From positions 34,685,901 through 34,749,900 of the forward strand of contig NC_087249.1 in assembly GCF_037042905.1 (NCBI RefSeq): a stretch of DNA of 64,000 nucleotides, written 5' to 3'. Position 1 is the first letter of the stretch; every line of letters begins with the position of its first letter. This document shows positions 23,058 to 33,440 of this stretch, in pieces. The position numbers were made by a program, and so were the translations under genes. The notes under the pieces are model-generated. The model was given only the letters and a program-made list of their open reading frames with translations, ran no database searches and was not told where the DNA came from. The stretch is from Lytechinus pictus. Its lineage: Eukaryota > Echinodermata > Echinoidea > Temnopleuroida > Toxopneustidae.

Positions 23058-23686
23058 CAGACCTGCCAACCAGTACGTTTTTGCAACCAAAATACGGCAG
23101 TACGTTTTTTCTTTAAAAAATATGTTTTTTTTTTTTTTTACAAAATCGTAATTTATTGAGAAAAATCATCTCTATATGTCTCTATTTCATAAAACGTACA
23201 CAAATATTGTTATTAGATCAATGTAATTTCAGGTAACTTGTTTTTTTTTTTCAATCATTTTGTAAAAACCAGGGTGAGATATACACAACTGGGCGTTGTG
23301 GCGTGCGCCTGTAATCCAAGCTATGCGGGGAAGTTACAAATTGATGCAGAGGTTCGAGCCCTAGCTGGTCACGTCTTTCGGATGGTGACGTTAAAGGTCG
23401 GTCCCAGACGTAAATAATCATATCTGATTGATACACGTCTGACAAAAACTCAAATACACACAAGTTTCAATTTTTTTTTCATCGGCAAGAGCAGTGCGCA
23501 TTTTAGCTTGCATGCAGCTTGAGCGCCGTGATGGGCGAGTGCGCCAAGCATTTTATTTTGAAATACACCTTTTTTTGGAAAAATACAAAATATTTGTCTC
23601 AGACGGTAAAAATACTGATATTTTGTCAAATACTGATTTTGGGGGATAAGAATACTGAAAATGCAAAATACAACTTGGCAGCTCTG
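23058..23686. mobile_element. TIR element inside A1, 6-bp target duplication, carries a SINE
   Basis: Left end CAGACCTGCCAAC; right end, reverse complemented, CAGAGCTGCCAAG. A GTCTAA direct repeat (23052-23057 and 23687-23692) borders it. Excising it and one repeat copy restores the satellite unit GGTAAGGTC.AAGGTCATTTTC. The hAT-like CAGAGCTGCC end combined with a 6-bp rather than 8-bp duplication leaves the superfamily open. A 7SL-like SINE (23288-23463) is nested inside. Confidence 0.8.
23288..23463 (+). mobile_element. SINE with 7SL/Alu-like head, copy 2
   Basis: Begins CTGGGCGTTGTGGCGTGCGC then CTGTAATCCAAGCTATGCGG. The B-box-like GAGGTTCGAGCCC is at about 23349-23361. The tail TTTCGGATGGTGACGTTAAA and GGTCGGTCCCAGACG leads to TCTGACAAAAACTCAAATAC and (AC)n. 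It is about 175 bp long. The head resembles the 7SL-derived Alu left end, and even the B-box context resembles Alu (GAG.TTCGAG.CC.GC.TGG). The tail resembles a conserved domain I recall from invertebrate SINEs; that last point is memory, not a search. Confidence 0.75.
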
Positions 23687-25281
23687 GTCTAAGGTCATTT
23701 TCAGGTCAACGTTAAAGTTTACATGCAAGACACTCTTATGACACCTAACTCCGCAACCGTAAGTCACTTTTTAACCAAACTTGAAAGGTAGATGGACTTG
23801 GGGGACCTGCATGTTATGCTGCAGTCGGAGTTCACATGGTAAGGTCAAAGGTCATTTTTAGGTCAATGTTAAAGTTTACATGCAAGACTCTCTTATGACA
23901 CCTAACTCTGCAACCGTAAGTCACTTTTCAACCAAACTTGGATGGTAGATGAACTTGGGGGACGTGCATGTTATGCTGCAGTCAGAGGTCACATGGTAAG
24001 GTCAAAGGTCATTTTCAGGTCAACGTTAAAGTTTACATGCAAGACTCTCTTATGACACCTAACTCCGCAACCGTAAGTCACTTTTCAACCAAACTTGGAA
24101 GGTAGGTGGACTAGGGGGACCTGCATGTTATGCTGCAGTCGGAGGTCACATGGTAAGGTCAAAGGTCATTTTTAGGTCAATGTTAAAGTTTACATGCAAG
24201 ACTCTCTTGACACCTAAGTCCGCAACCATAAGTCACTTTTCAACCAAACTTGGATGGTAGATGGACTTGGGGGACCTGCATGTTATGCTGCAGTCGGAGG
24301 TCACATGGTAAGGTCAAAGGTCATTTTCAGGTCAACTTTAAAGTTTACATGCAAGACTCTTATGATACCTAACTCTGCAACCGTAAGTCACTTTTCAACC
24401 AAACTTGGATGGTAGATGGACTTGGGGGACCTGCATGTTATGCTGCAGTCGGAGGTCACATGGTAAGGTCAAAGGTCATTTTCAGGTCAACGTTAAAGTT
24501 TACATGCAAGACTCTCTTATGACACCTAACTCCGCAACCGTAAGTCACTTTTCAACCAAACTTGGATGGTAGATGGACTTGGGGGACCTGCATGTTATGC
24601 TGCAGTCAGAGGTCAAATGGTAAGGTCAAAGGTCATTTTCAGGTCAACGTTAAAGTTTACATGCCAGACTCTCTTATGACACCTAACTCCGCAACCGTAA
24701 GTCACTTTTCAACCAAACTTGGATGGTAGATGGACTTGGGGGACCTGCATGTTATGCTGCAGTCGGAGGTCAAATGGTAAGGTCAAAGGTCATTTTCGGG
24801 TCAACGTTAAAGTTTACATGCCAGACTCTCTTATGACACCTACTGTAACTCCACAACCGTAAGTCACTTTTCAACCAAACTTGGATGGTAGATGGACTTG
24901 GGGGACGTGCATGTTATGCTGCAGTCAGAGGCACATGGTAAGGTCAAAGGTCATTTTTAGGTCAATGTTAAAGTTTACATGGAAGACTCTCTTATGACAC
25001 CTAACTCTGCAACCGTAAGTCACTTTTCAACCAAACTTGGATGGTAGATGTACTTAGGCGACCTGCATGTTATGCTGTAGACGGAGGTCACATGGTAAGG
25101 TCAAGGGTCATTTTCAGGTCAACATTAAAGTTTACGTGCAAGGCTCTTATATGACAAGTGTTATTCCATACCAGTCATTTCACAATGCAGTTACGATACA
25201 ATTCTGTTGCGTACCCTCGCAAGTCACGATATTTCTGGTTATTTTTATAAGTGGGCGAGACACAAAATTGCTTTTGCCTTG

Positions 25282-25626
25282 TTTCTTAGGGAGCCAGCTG
25301 GGCTCCTCAATCACTTTTTAGGGAGCCTGCAAGGGTATGAAGGAGCCCAAGTTTATCACTTCTTTTTTTTGCATCATACTGGTCATTTACTATTGAAAAG
25401 TTAAAACACACTGTCACGATACGTTTTTCAATAATCATCACCACCCAGTGTATTTATTGAGGGTAAATCAGATTTTAAGTGTTTAAGTGTATCCAACACC
25501 ATTACAGTTTAATACACACCCGTATACAACACAAAAAAAGACACTAGCTTATTTTTTTCCCCCTTTTAATGACCCCACCCCCCAAAATATGTATTTAAGT
25601 GTATTTGACACCCCAACACCCTTATA
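25282..25626. other. no supported feature
   Basis: Non-coding, AT-rich. Confidence 0.4.
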
Positions 25627-27372
25627 CAGTGCGTATCAAAAAAAAGTTTACACTTAGGAAAAATCCTGTAAAATTATATATTTGTAATATCCTGAAGATT
25701 TTTCCACATTTTAGCATTGGTACAGATCCATTTAAACAAATGACGATATAACTGTCGAAAAACATTTCCGCTTGAGTGAGCACCACTTACTTTTGAAAAG
25801 TTAGTGAAAAATTATTTGCGCAGAACTTTGAAATAGTTATGCGAATAAAAGTAGACCTTAATCATGAAGAACACGTGGAATTTAGCTAGTAAAATTGATT
25901 TGATGATATCTTTTACCTTGTTTAACTTGTTTCCTTGCCCAAAACACTTCGAAGAGTGCATTGCGCTCCACCTCACTCCCCCACACACCGAAGCCATTGT
26001 GGCGATATTTGCTTTACACTGAGTTGTGATTTACATGAAATGGCTTAGGCTTCATTTTCATTTTGTTAATCATTGTCAAGCTTGGGGAAAAGTGTGGAGA
26101 AACAAGTATCAAATGAAAAATGAAATGTAAACCCACTTTAACCCTAATTCTCCCGGGGGGGGGGGGCCATAATGGCCCCCCCCTCAACAATTTTCACGAT
26201 ATATCTGCTGCGCGAAATTTTTTGACCTCGCTGCTCACTGACTTTTTACTTTCAAGTCTCGTGCAAATTTTGAGACCAAATTTGTGACACCCGGGTACGC
26301 GGTTACGACATTACGCAACATTATGTAAGTGCATGTCAGACCCAAAATTGCTCATAAACGTGATTTCATGTACAATCCAATGCAAATTGTGTATTTAGCC
26401 AAAATTCATAAATGTATCATTATTTCTACTTTTACTGATTAAACTTAATCAATTTTGCTTTGTTTATGATCAGAATTAAGTCTGGAATGATTTCCATTGA
26501 AAAAACAATAAAAAACAAAAAAGTAAAAAAACAAAGAAATACATAAGAAATTCATAAAACAATAAAATACATAAGAAATTTATTACCAAACCAAAGTTTT
26601 TTTTAATTGCGATTGTTAAGAATGCTACAAAGAATATTTTTACCAAAAATTAGCATTCTAGGAGCTTTATTTAGTGAATTAGAGCAATAAGTATGATTTA
26701 TGCATAAATTAGCATAATTAATTCATATAAAATAAAATCTCAATATTTTGGAAAATTTTACCATACAGCCTTGTAGATTACATCGCACACTACCAGCGTG
26801 CAATTTTTTGCGTCGCTCGCGCGATCGGCGGCCGAGATCTTAAGGGGGGGCCATAATGGCCCCCCCCCCCCGGGAATGACAAGAATCAAAATACCCCGGG
26901 AGAATTAGGGTTAAATGATACAAACTTAGTGAAAAAATGCTGGAGATGTCTGATATAAACTTTTGTTCATATTCAGTTATGTCCTCAGATTCAGCTGGCA
27001 CAAAAAACGGTAAAGGTTTTGCTTACTAATTTGGATGGCAAAATTGTTACAAAATGCTTGAATGTATCCGTTTTATTTCAATTGACTAAAAGTGCAAAGG
27101 AAATGTATGAGAAATGTTTTGCAGGGTAAGTTTGATTTCGCCATTTCCCCTTTACACAGCGTGAAAACGAGCATTTCTGCGCAAACAGATTTCTGCGAGC
27201 TTTACAAAAATGGACAGTGCTCACTCAAGTGTAACATTCTGTCAAAAATTTTACTTTCATTAGATAGATGAGACCCAAACCCAAGATTATATGTGAAAAA
27301 AATACCCACATGTTGTATATTTTTTAATTCCCAGGGCTTTTTCAAAGTGTAAACTTTTTTTGATACGCACTG
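25627..27372. mobile_element. Tc1/mariner-type element without transposase
   Basis: Termini CAGTGCGTATCAAAAAAAAG and the inverse, then TTTACACTT, with TA at both borders (25625-25626 and 27373-27374), the Tc1/mariner target duplication. After removing a nested TTAA element (26142-26910) about 970 bp remain and hold no transposase frame. It is either internally deleted or too decayed to read. Related left ends occur at 49060 and 50411. Confidence 0.8.
26142..26910. mobile_element. piggyBac-like MITE, TTAA duplication
   Basis: Termini CCCTAATTCTCCCGGGG and its inverse, with TTAA immediately outside both ends (26138-26141 and 26911-26914). TTAA followed by CCCT is the classic piggyBac boundary. 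GGGGGCCATAATGGCCCCC palindromes lie just inside both ends. The interior is AT-rich and non-coding. It is nested in the Tc1/mariner-type element. Confidence 0.8.
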
Positions 27373-27374
27373 TA

Positions 27375-27990
27375 TAACACCAGTATACAACATGAAAAAG
27401 ACAATGGCTTATTTTTTTCATTTTTAAAGGCCCCCCAAAAGATAAATAATTATAAATACATAAACAAAAATGAAATAAATGAACAAATTGAATATATAGA
27501 GTCTGATCTACTACTAATGAATTATGATAGATCTAGAACTCTGAATCATTTGTTAAAAATGATTTTTTGTGGGTTGGTGTGTGTTTGTGACTGTGAGGTG
27601 GACTTGGATACATGTTTGAGTTAAGGAAACTAATTTATTATCTAATTTCTACTCCATAATATCCTGTTTATATCAGTACAAAACCACAGAGGCTAAGTAT
27701 GTCACATGTAGGCACATGTTACAAGTACATGTACCCTAACTTTTCCTGCAGTTCTTTGAAAATCCTGATTTCCACAGAAATTGTATTTCTCTTTCGAGGA
27801 GTCTAAATTCAGTGAAAAAGTATTCATTAATCACAATGAAGAAATCATCCAACGTTATCGGTAGCAAAAAAACATTTTTACTTGAGAGCAACGCTAAAAA
27901 CAGAAAGAAAACTACGAAGGAGGTATTATACCCATGTTTAATTTACGGCCTCGTTACGGCCGGCCCAATCCCCACAGGCCTACTCGCAGT
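27375..27990. other. no supported feature
   Basis: AT-rich non-coding sequence. The short frame at 27812-28063 overlaps the following MITE and is not a gene. Confidence 0.4.
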
Positions 27991-28172
27991 TAGTCTGCAG
28001 GCACAGACCCTGATTGAAACTTTGATCAGCAAGAGTGTCTTCATGCAAAGACTAGCACTGTAAACAAATCTTGCTGTTTCAATTCCTGAGCGAGGGCCTT
28101 CAGTACAGAAGGCATGAGTAGGCTGCATATTCTGACCCTTAACTCGAGTGAAGGCTTTGCACAGCAGACTAG
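27991..28172 (+). mobile_element. hAT-type MITE, complete copy with 8-bp duplication
   Basis: 182 bp, beginning TAGTCTGCAGGCACAGACCC and ending GCACAGCAGACTAG, bordered by an exact 8-bp direct repeat CTCGCAGT (27983-27990 and 28173-28180). Reference copy for the fragments at 632-748 and 18907-19082. Confidence 0.85.
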
Positions 28173-28479
28173 CTCGCAGTTGCACCACATTCTGTTGGTT
28201 CACATGACTTGTAGGCAAACCACGCTACTGCAACTGCGCGCGCATCAAGACATTCTCCTGCACATAGGTCTCTTGCACTCCATCAACGGCCGATATGCTC
28301 TGCATAGGAGGATTACCATATGCTCACAAGTAGGCCGTAAAACAATTCAAAAATGCTAATAAGATGTCTGGTTTTCAGGTCTTGATAGCAACAGATTTCG
28401 AGCTCTCATTAATATTGATAAATAAGGTAACAGTTTCATGAATGATATCATGAATGCCATGATGCATTTACTATTTATA

Positions 28480-28655
28480 AGTAGACATAATAAGTTGTTT
28501 CTCTTTTTGACGAAATACTATTTTGTTTTTGTTTATCCGCTTATATTCCTTAAATTGTATATTTGTTTTTTGTATTATTTTGTACCTCTTGTTTTGAACA
28601 AAATATTGGCAAATGCCAGTGACGTTATAATAAATTCAATTCAATTCAATTCATG
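28480..28655 (+). mobile_element. probable LINE 3' UTR tail
   Basis: A T-rich stretch ending TAATAAATTCAATTCAATTC with four ATTCA repeats. A polyadenylation-type AATAAA running into a short-repeat tail is typical of CR1-group 3' ends. No coding part remains, so this is tentative. Confidence 0.4.
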
Positions 28656-28745
28656 AATTTCTAATAATGAAATTGTCCCTTTTTTCAGAATGAAATATTG
28701 ATATCGACAAGTTCCATCTCGCGCTTAGGAAGAGGAAAACAGTCA

Positions 28746-30294
28746 TTGTATCCCCCGAACAGAGTTCGGAGGATACTATGGATTTGGCCTCGTCGCGCCG
28801 CGTCTGCCACTGCGTCCACCGCCGCCGCAAAGATTTCCTTGTGATCCTGTCAGCTGCATTTCTTCTCCGATCATCTTCAAATTTGGCATGAAGGTGGAGT
28901 ATGGTATAGCGAAGCCGCCTATCGATTGTGGTGTGGGCGGAGACATCGTTGCCATGGTAACAAGAGTTTTTGTAGAAATAGCAGAGATGTCCTTGTGAGC
29001 ACTCTACCAGCTGCATTTCTTCTCCGGTCGTCTTTGAATGTGGCATGAATGTCCATTATGGAAAAGCAAAGCCGCCTATTGATTTTGGTGTGGGCGGAGA
29101 TATCATTCCCATGGTAACAAGAGTTTTTGTGGAAGAGCAGAGATGTCCTTGTGAGCGCTCTACCAGCTGCATATCTTTTCCGATCATCTTTGAATGTGGC
29201 ATGAAGGTCCATTATGGTAAAGCGAAGCCGCTTATTGATTTTGGTGTGGGCGGATAGGTTGTTGCCATGGTAGCAAGAGTTTTTGTGGAAATAGCAGAGA
29301 TGTCCTTGTGGATGCTCTACCAGCTGCATTACTTCTCAGATCATTTTCAAATGTGCATGAAGGTCCATTATGGTAAAGCAAAGCCGCCTATTGATTTTAG
29401 AGTTGGTGGAGACATCGTTGCCATGGTAACATGTTTTTGTGGAAATAGCAGAGATGTCCTTGTGAGCGCTCTACCAGCTGCATTTCTTCTCCGATCATCT
29501 TCAAATGTGGCATGAAGGTCCATTATGGTAAAGCAAAGCCGCTTATTGATTTTGGTGTGGGCGGAGACTTCATTGCCATGGTAACAAGAGTTTGTAAGAA
29601 AATAGCAGAGATGTCCTTTTGAGCGCTCTGCCGGCTGCATTTCTTCTCCGATCTTCGTCAAATGTGGCAGGAAGATCCATTAAGCAAAGCCGCCTATTGA
29701 TTTTGGTGTGGGCGGAGACATCGTTGCCATGGTAACAAGAGTTTTTATGGAAATAGCAGAGATTTCCTTGTGAGTGCTCAACTGGCTGCATTTCTTCTCC
29801 AATTATCTTCAAATTTTTCATGAAGGTTCATTATGGTAAAGCAAAGCTGCCTAATGATTTTGGAGTGGGTGAAGACATGGTTGCCATGGTAACCATATTT
29901 TTGTGGAAAATTTGGTAAAACCTGTAACTTCTGTTTTTTCCCAGTTTGTCATAACAGTTGGCACACAGAAGCATTATTAGAAGGTGCCTATCATTTTTGG
30001 TGGAGGGTGTTAGGGTTAGGTTGACAAAATATATCCAGATTACTCTATAATTGTATTCCCCAACAGGTGATACAGGACATTACATTTGGTTCTGCAGAGT
30101 CATGCTACTACATCATATTATTGTCACCAAATTTGTTACCCACAAAATGTGGGCAGGGTCATTGTCGCCATGATAATTGTATTTATTTGTCAAATTTCTG
30201 CGTGAGCTCTATCGCAATGACGGATGACGCGGTGGGTTCGGGGGATAAATGTGCTCAGCTGCGCGACCCGCCGAGCATCTCTAATTTTCATATG
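28746..30294 (+). mobile_element. Helentron-like element E with ~157-bp tandem repeats
   Basis: The 5' end is TTGTATCCCCCGAACAGAG, forming a hairpin with TTCGGAGGATAC. The inverted GTTCGGGGGATA sits near the 3' end (30236-30247), followed by a TGCTC..GAGCA hairpin and CTAA before TTTT (30291-30294). The core has about seven units, each with GAGATGTCCTTGTGAGCGCT, CAGCTGCATTTCTTCTCCGA, AAGCCGCCTATTGATTTTGG and TGCCATGGTAACAAGAGTTT. Open frames across it are satellite artefacts on both strands. Unlike families A-C it has no AGGTCA arrays. Confidence 0.65.
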
Positions 30295-30466
30295 ATGACA
30301 AAATGTCCTTACAATTTCCCCGGATGTTTGGTCTAAATAATAATTTTAAAAAATCGACTCGCACTTCATGCTTGCATTATTTGTGAAGTACGATCCATAT
30401 CCACTTCACAATTTTTCTACGATGCTTAAAATAGTGCTTAAATTGACCCTCTTCAGATCACCAATT

Positions 30467-31771
30467 TTTTGTCTCACCTGCAAAGCAGAGTGAGACTGTA
30501 GGCGCCGCTTTTCCGACGGCGACGGCGGTGTCAACACCAAATCTTAACCGAAGGTAAAGTTTTTGAAATGACAGCATAACTTAGAACGTATATGGACCTA
30601 GTTCATGAAACTTGGCCATAAAGTTAATCAAGTATTACTGAACATTCTGCCTGAGTTTCAGGTCACATGACCAAGGTCAAAGTTCATTTAGGGTCAATGA
30701 ACTTAGACCATGTTGGGGGAATCAACATCAAAATATTAACCTAAGGTTAACTTTTTGAAATGTCATCGTAACTTAAAAAATATATGGACCTATTTCATTA
30801 AACTTGGACATAAGGTTAATCAAGTATTACTGAACATCCTGCCTGAGTTTCAAGTCCATGACCATGGTCAAAGGTCAATGAACTTTGGCCATGTTGGGGG
30901 TATCTGTTGAATTACATTCATGACTTTGAAAGTTTATGGATCTGATTCAAGAAACTTGGACATAAGAGTAATCAAGTATCACTGAACATCCTGTGCGAAT
31001 TTCAGGTCACATGACAAAGGTCAATGAACTTTGGCCATGTTGGGGGTATCTGTTGAATTACCTTCATAACTTTGATAGTTTATGGATCTGATTCACGAAA
31101 CTTGGACATAAGAGTAATCATGTATCACTGAATATCCTGTGCGAGTTTCAGGTCACATGATTGAGGTCAAAGGTCATTTAGGGTCAATGAACTATGGCCA
31201 AGTTGGGGGTATTTGTTGAATTACCATCATAACTTTAAAAGTTTTTTGGTCTAGTTCATAAAACTTGGATATAAGAGTAATCAAGTATCACTGAACATCC
31301 TGTGCAAATTTCAGGTCACATGACCAAGGTCAAAGGTCAATGAACTTTGGCCATGTTGGGGGGGGGGGGTATCTGTTGAATTACCATCATACCTTTGAAA
31401 GTTTATTGATCTGATTCATGAAACTTTAACATAATAGTAATCAAGTATCACTGAACATCTCAATTGAGTTTCAGGTCACATGACCAAAGTTCATTTAAGG
31501 TCATTGAACTTTGGCTATTTTGGAGATAAGATTGCTGTCATAACTTTTAAAGTTTATAGATATAGTTTGGATATAGGGGTAATCGAGTATCACTGACAAG
31601 TCTTAAGTCGCATGATCAAGGTCAAACGTCATTTTTTTTCAATGAATGTAGTATTGTATCATTATACGAATGTTTTTTTGTGTGAATAATTTTATAGTAG
31701 TTTTCAAAGTCAGCACTGCTGCTATATTGAATCGCGTAATGCAGGTGAGACTGCCAGAGGTGCTCCTCTTG
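30467..31771 (+). mobile_element. Helentron-like element B1 with tandem repeats
   Basis: 5' end TTTTGTCTCACCTGC followed by a GC-rich CCGACGGCGACGGCGG segment. 3' inverted GCAGGTGAGAC, an AGAG..CTC hairpin, and CTTG before T. The core is about six units of roughly 150-180 bp, each with ATGAAACTTGGACATAAG, AATCAAGTATCACTGAACAT and CTTTGGCCATGTTGGGGG. Units carry AGGTCA half-sites as DR1, DR4 and an inverted pair. Related copies at 40909 and 43097. Confidence 0.75.
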
Positions 31772-33264
31772 TTATATACATTGCCATAAGAATTACCATG
31801 GCTCAACTTGCCCCATGTTGGCTGGCTCAACTTACTCCAGTCCGAACTTAATGCGATAATTTTGCATCCACACATTTCTTATGCATCCATCATGTAAAAG
31901 ACTATGACAAGAATGAAGATCCATGCCTGGACTAACAATGTTGTTCCTATGTCTTTATTACGTGTGTGTGTAAAAAGCACTTATCTATTTCACACCCTTT
32001 TTTTACTTTTTTGGCTGAAATTTGTATTTTTCCCTCTAAAAGAGTTGAAAACAATGTGCTGGGGTTAGGGGTTATGCAATGGGTCATCAACACATGACAC
32101 CATCACTATGTCTGACTCATTCATTATTGGCCTGGGGGTGGTGGCTCAACTTGCCCCTATGCTCATCTTACCCTGCCTTCCCCTACTGTTAGGGAGTGTG
32201 GCTTGATGGTAACTCTCCCATGCTTTAAGTTTTGAGATTGCTGGAGTGTTTTGTAATTTTACTCCCATTATCTCTTTCTATTTCAATTATAAAAGGACTA
32301 CTTTTGGAAGGAGAAGGAGAACAAGGTACGTGTATCCCCTTCAACCTTGCCTTGGCTTCAGTTGACTTCGACTGCAATATCTGTCTTTTCTGGAGATTTA
32401 TTTAATAATTTCAGACATTTGACTACCATCCTAGACTAGGTGAGTGTAGCCAGTGTAGTTCAGCATAGCGACTGATTGTATAGACTGAACTTGAACAGCC
32501 GAAAGGTACACAACTTCCAATAACGGCTTTCTATTTATGTTTTTTTTTTTTTTGGGGGGGGAAAGAAATGGAGAATAACTGCCTATGATATGATTCAGTT
32601 AGACTGGAATGTTATATGGTACTTGGTACTATAGATTAGGGCTGAGTCAAAAAGTATGAATACCGTTCATACAACATTAAAAGCATTATGAACAAATTCC
32701 TATTTTGACAACCGTTTGACCAAAAGTTCCTGAAATACTGCTAAGAAATGTAAATTTATTTCCCATATTTTCTTGGAAGTTGGAATGTATCAATAAAAAT
32801 GAAGAATATTATTTCCTTTCATGCATAACATCACAAACAGCTTTATGGAGGCAGTGTTGCTATATCAGTTAGAGTGTGTGTTTCGGATAAGATTATATGA
32901 TTTCAATGAGAGGGATATGGGTCCCGCTCATGCAGAAAGACGTCTAAAAAATATCTGAGGCTATCGCATGTGTTTAGCTGTATTCATCTGTGCAGGTGTG
33001 ACTTTTGAAAACGCTATCAGAAAGTATGCCAATGTTGGTTCCATGTGTGAGAGAGTCACAACCTATGCATGTTCAAACCAAACACTATTTATCAAAGAGT
33101 AGGGTGTTCATCCGATATATTGTACCTGCCAATCCCTGGCAAAAATTCTCAGAAGGTCAAGTCAATATTCAAGTTCAATTACCACAATAATACTATGATT
33201 GTGGGCATTAATTGTCCAAAAGACAAAGAATCCATAGACTAGTAATTCTTTCTCATTTGTACAG
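31772..33264. other. region upstream of the first recognised NSDHL exon
   Basis: No coding exon can be supported here, though the NSDHL promoter and any leader exon must lie in or left of it. A candidate donor AACAAG|GTACGTG at 32324 closes a purine-rich stretch, but no ATG-led frame precedes it. A T/G run lies at 32540-32562. The GGCTCAACTTGCCCC motif recurs at about 31800 and 32140. Confidence 0.35.
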
Positions 33265-33440
33265 ATCCTGTCTTGAGTATCATCATGTTGTGCCTTGTGA
33301 TTGGAGGATGTGGATTCTTAGGAAGACACATAGTAGAATCTCTACTGGTCAAAGGACACACAGTTAATGTCTTTGATATCAGAAAAACTTTTGAGAATGA
33401 CCAGGTGAGATTCTTCATTGGTGACCTGTGTAGCAAAAAG
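33265..33440 (+). CDS. NSDHL exon: Rossmann nucleotide-binding start
   Basis: Acceptor TTTGTACAG and donor AAAAAG|GTAAGTG. Encodes [17 protein letters not shown] (the glycine-rich NAD loop), [13 protein letters not shown] and [14 protein letters not shown] at 33285 lies only 8 residues before the glycine loop. The frame is open from the acceptor, so an upstream coding exon (ending in phase 1) is possible. Ends in phase 0. Confidence 0.93.

Larger units (their letters stand above)
22874..25281 (+). mobile_element. Helentron-like element A1 with internal ~157-bp satellite
   Basis: The 5' end is TTTTTGTCTCGCCCACC, followed by an AGAGGTGAAGCGAGAC hairpin-forming stretch. At the 3' end the inverted GTGGGCGAGACA is followed by a CAAAA..TTTTG hairpin, CCTTG and a T-rich flank. 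This asymmetric inverted-repeat plus 3' hairpin layout is that of Helitron2/Helentron non-autonomous elements. The core is about nine tandem units of roughly 155-160 bp (23690-25130), each with GCAACCGTAAGTCACTTTTC, CTTGG.TGGTAGATGGACTTG and CTGCATGTTATGCTGCAGTC. AGGTCA half-sites in each unit form DR7, DR1 and DR5. It is interrupted by the insertion at 23058-23686. A second copy of the family is at 59157-60454. Confidence 0.75.

Noticed and set aside
22874..25281. CRISPR-like array because of regular ~157-bp repeats
   Set aside because: The whole unit repeats, with no alternation of short repeat and unique spacer, and the setting is a eukaryotic intron/intergenic region with transposon ends.
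28651..29821. Overlapping open frames on both strands with repeated peptide units
   Set aside because: They follow the ~157-bp satellite of element E; the same DNA is open in several frames and the peptides repeat only because the DNA does.
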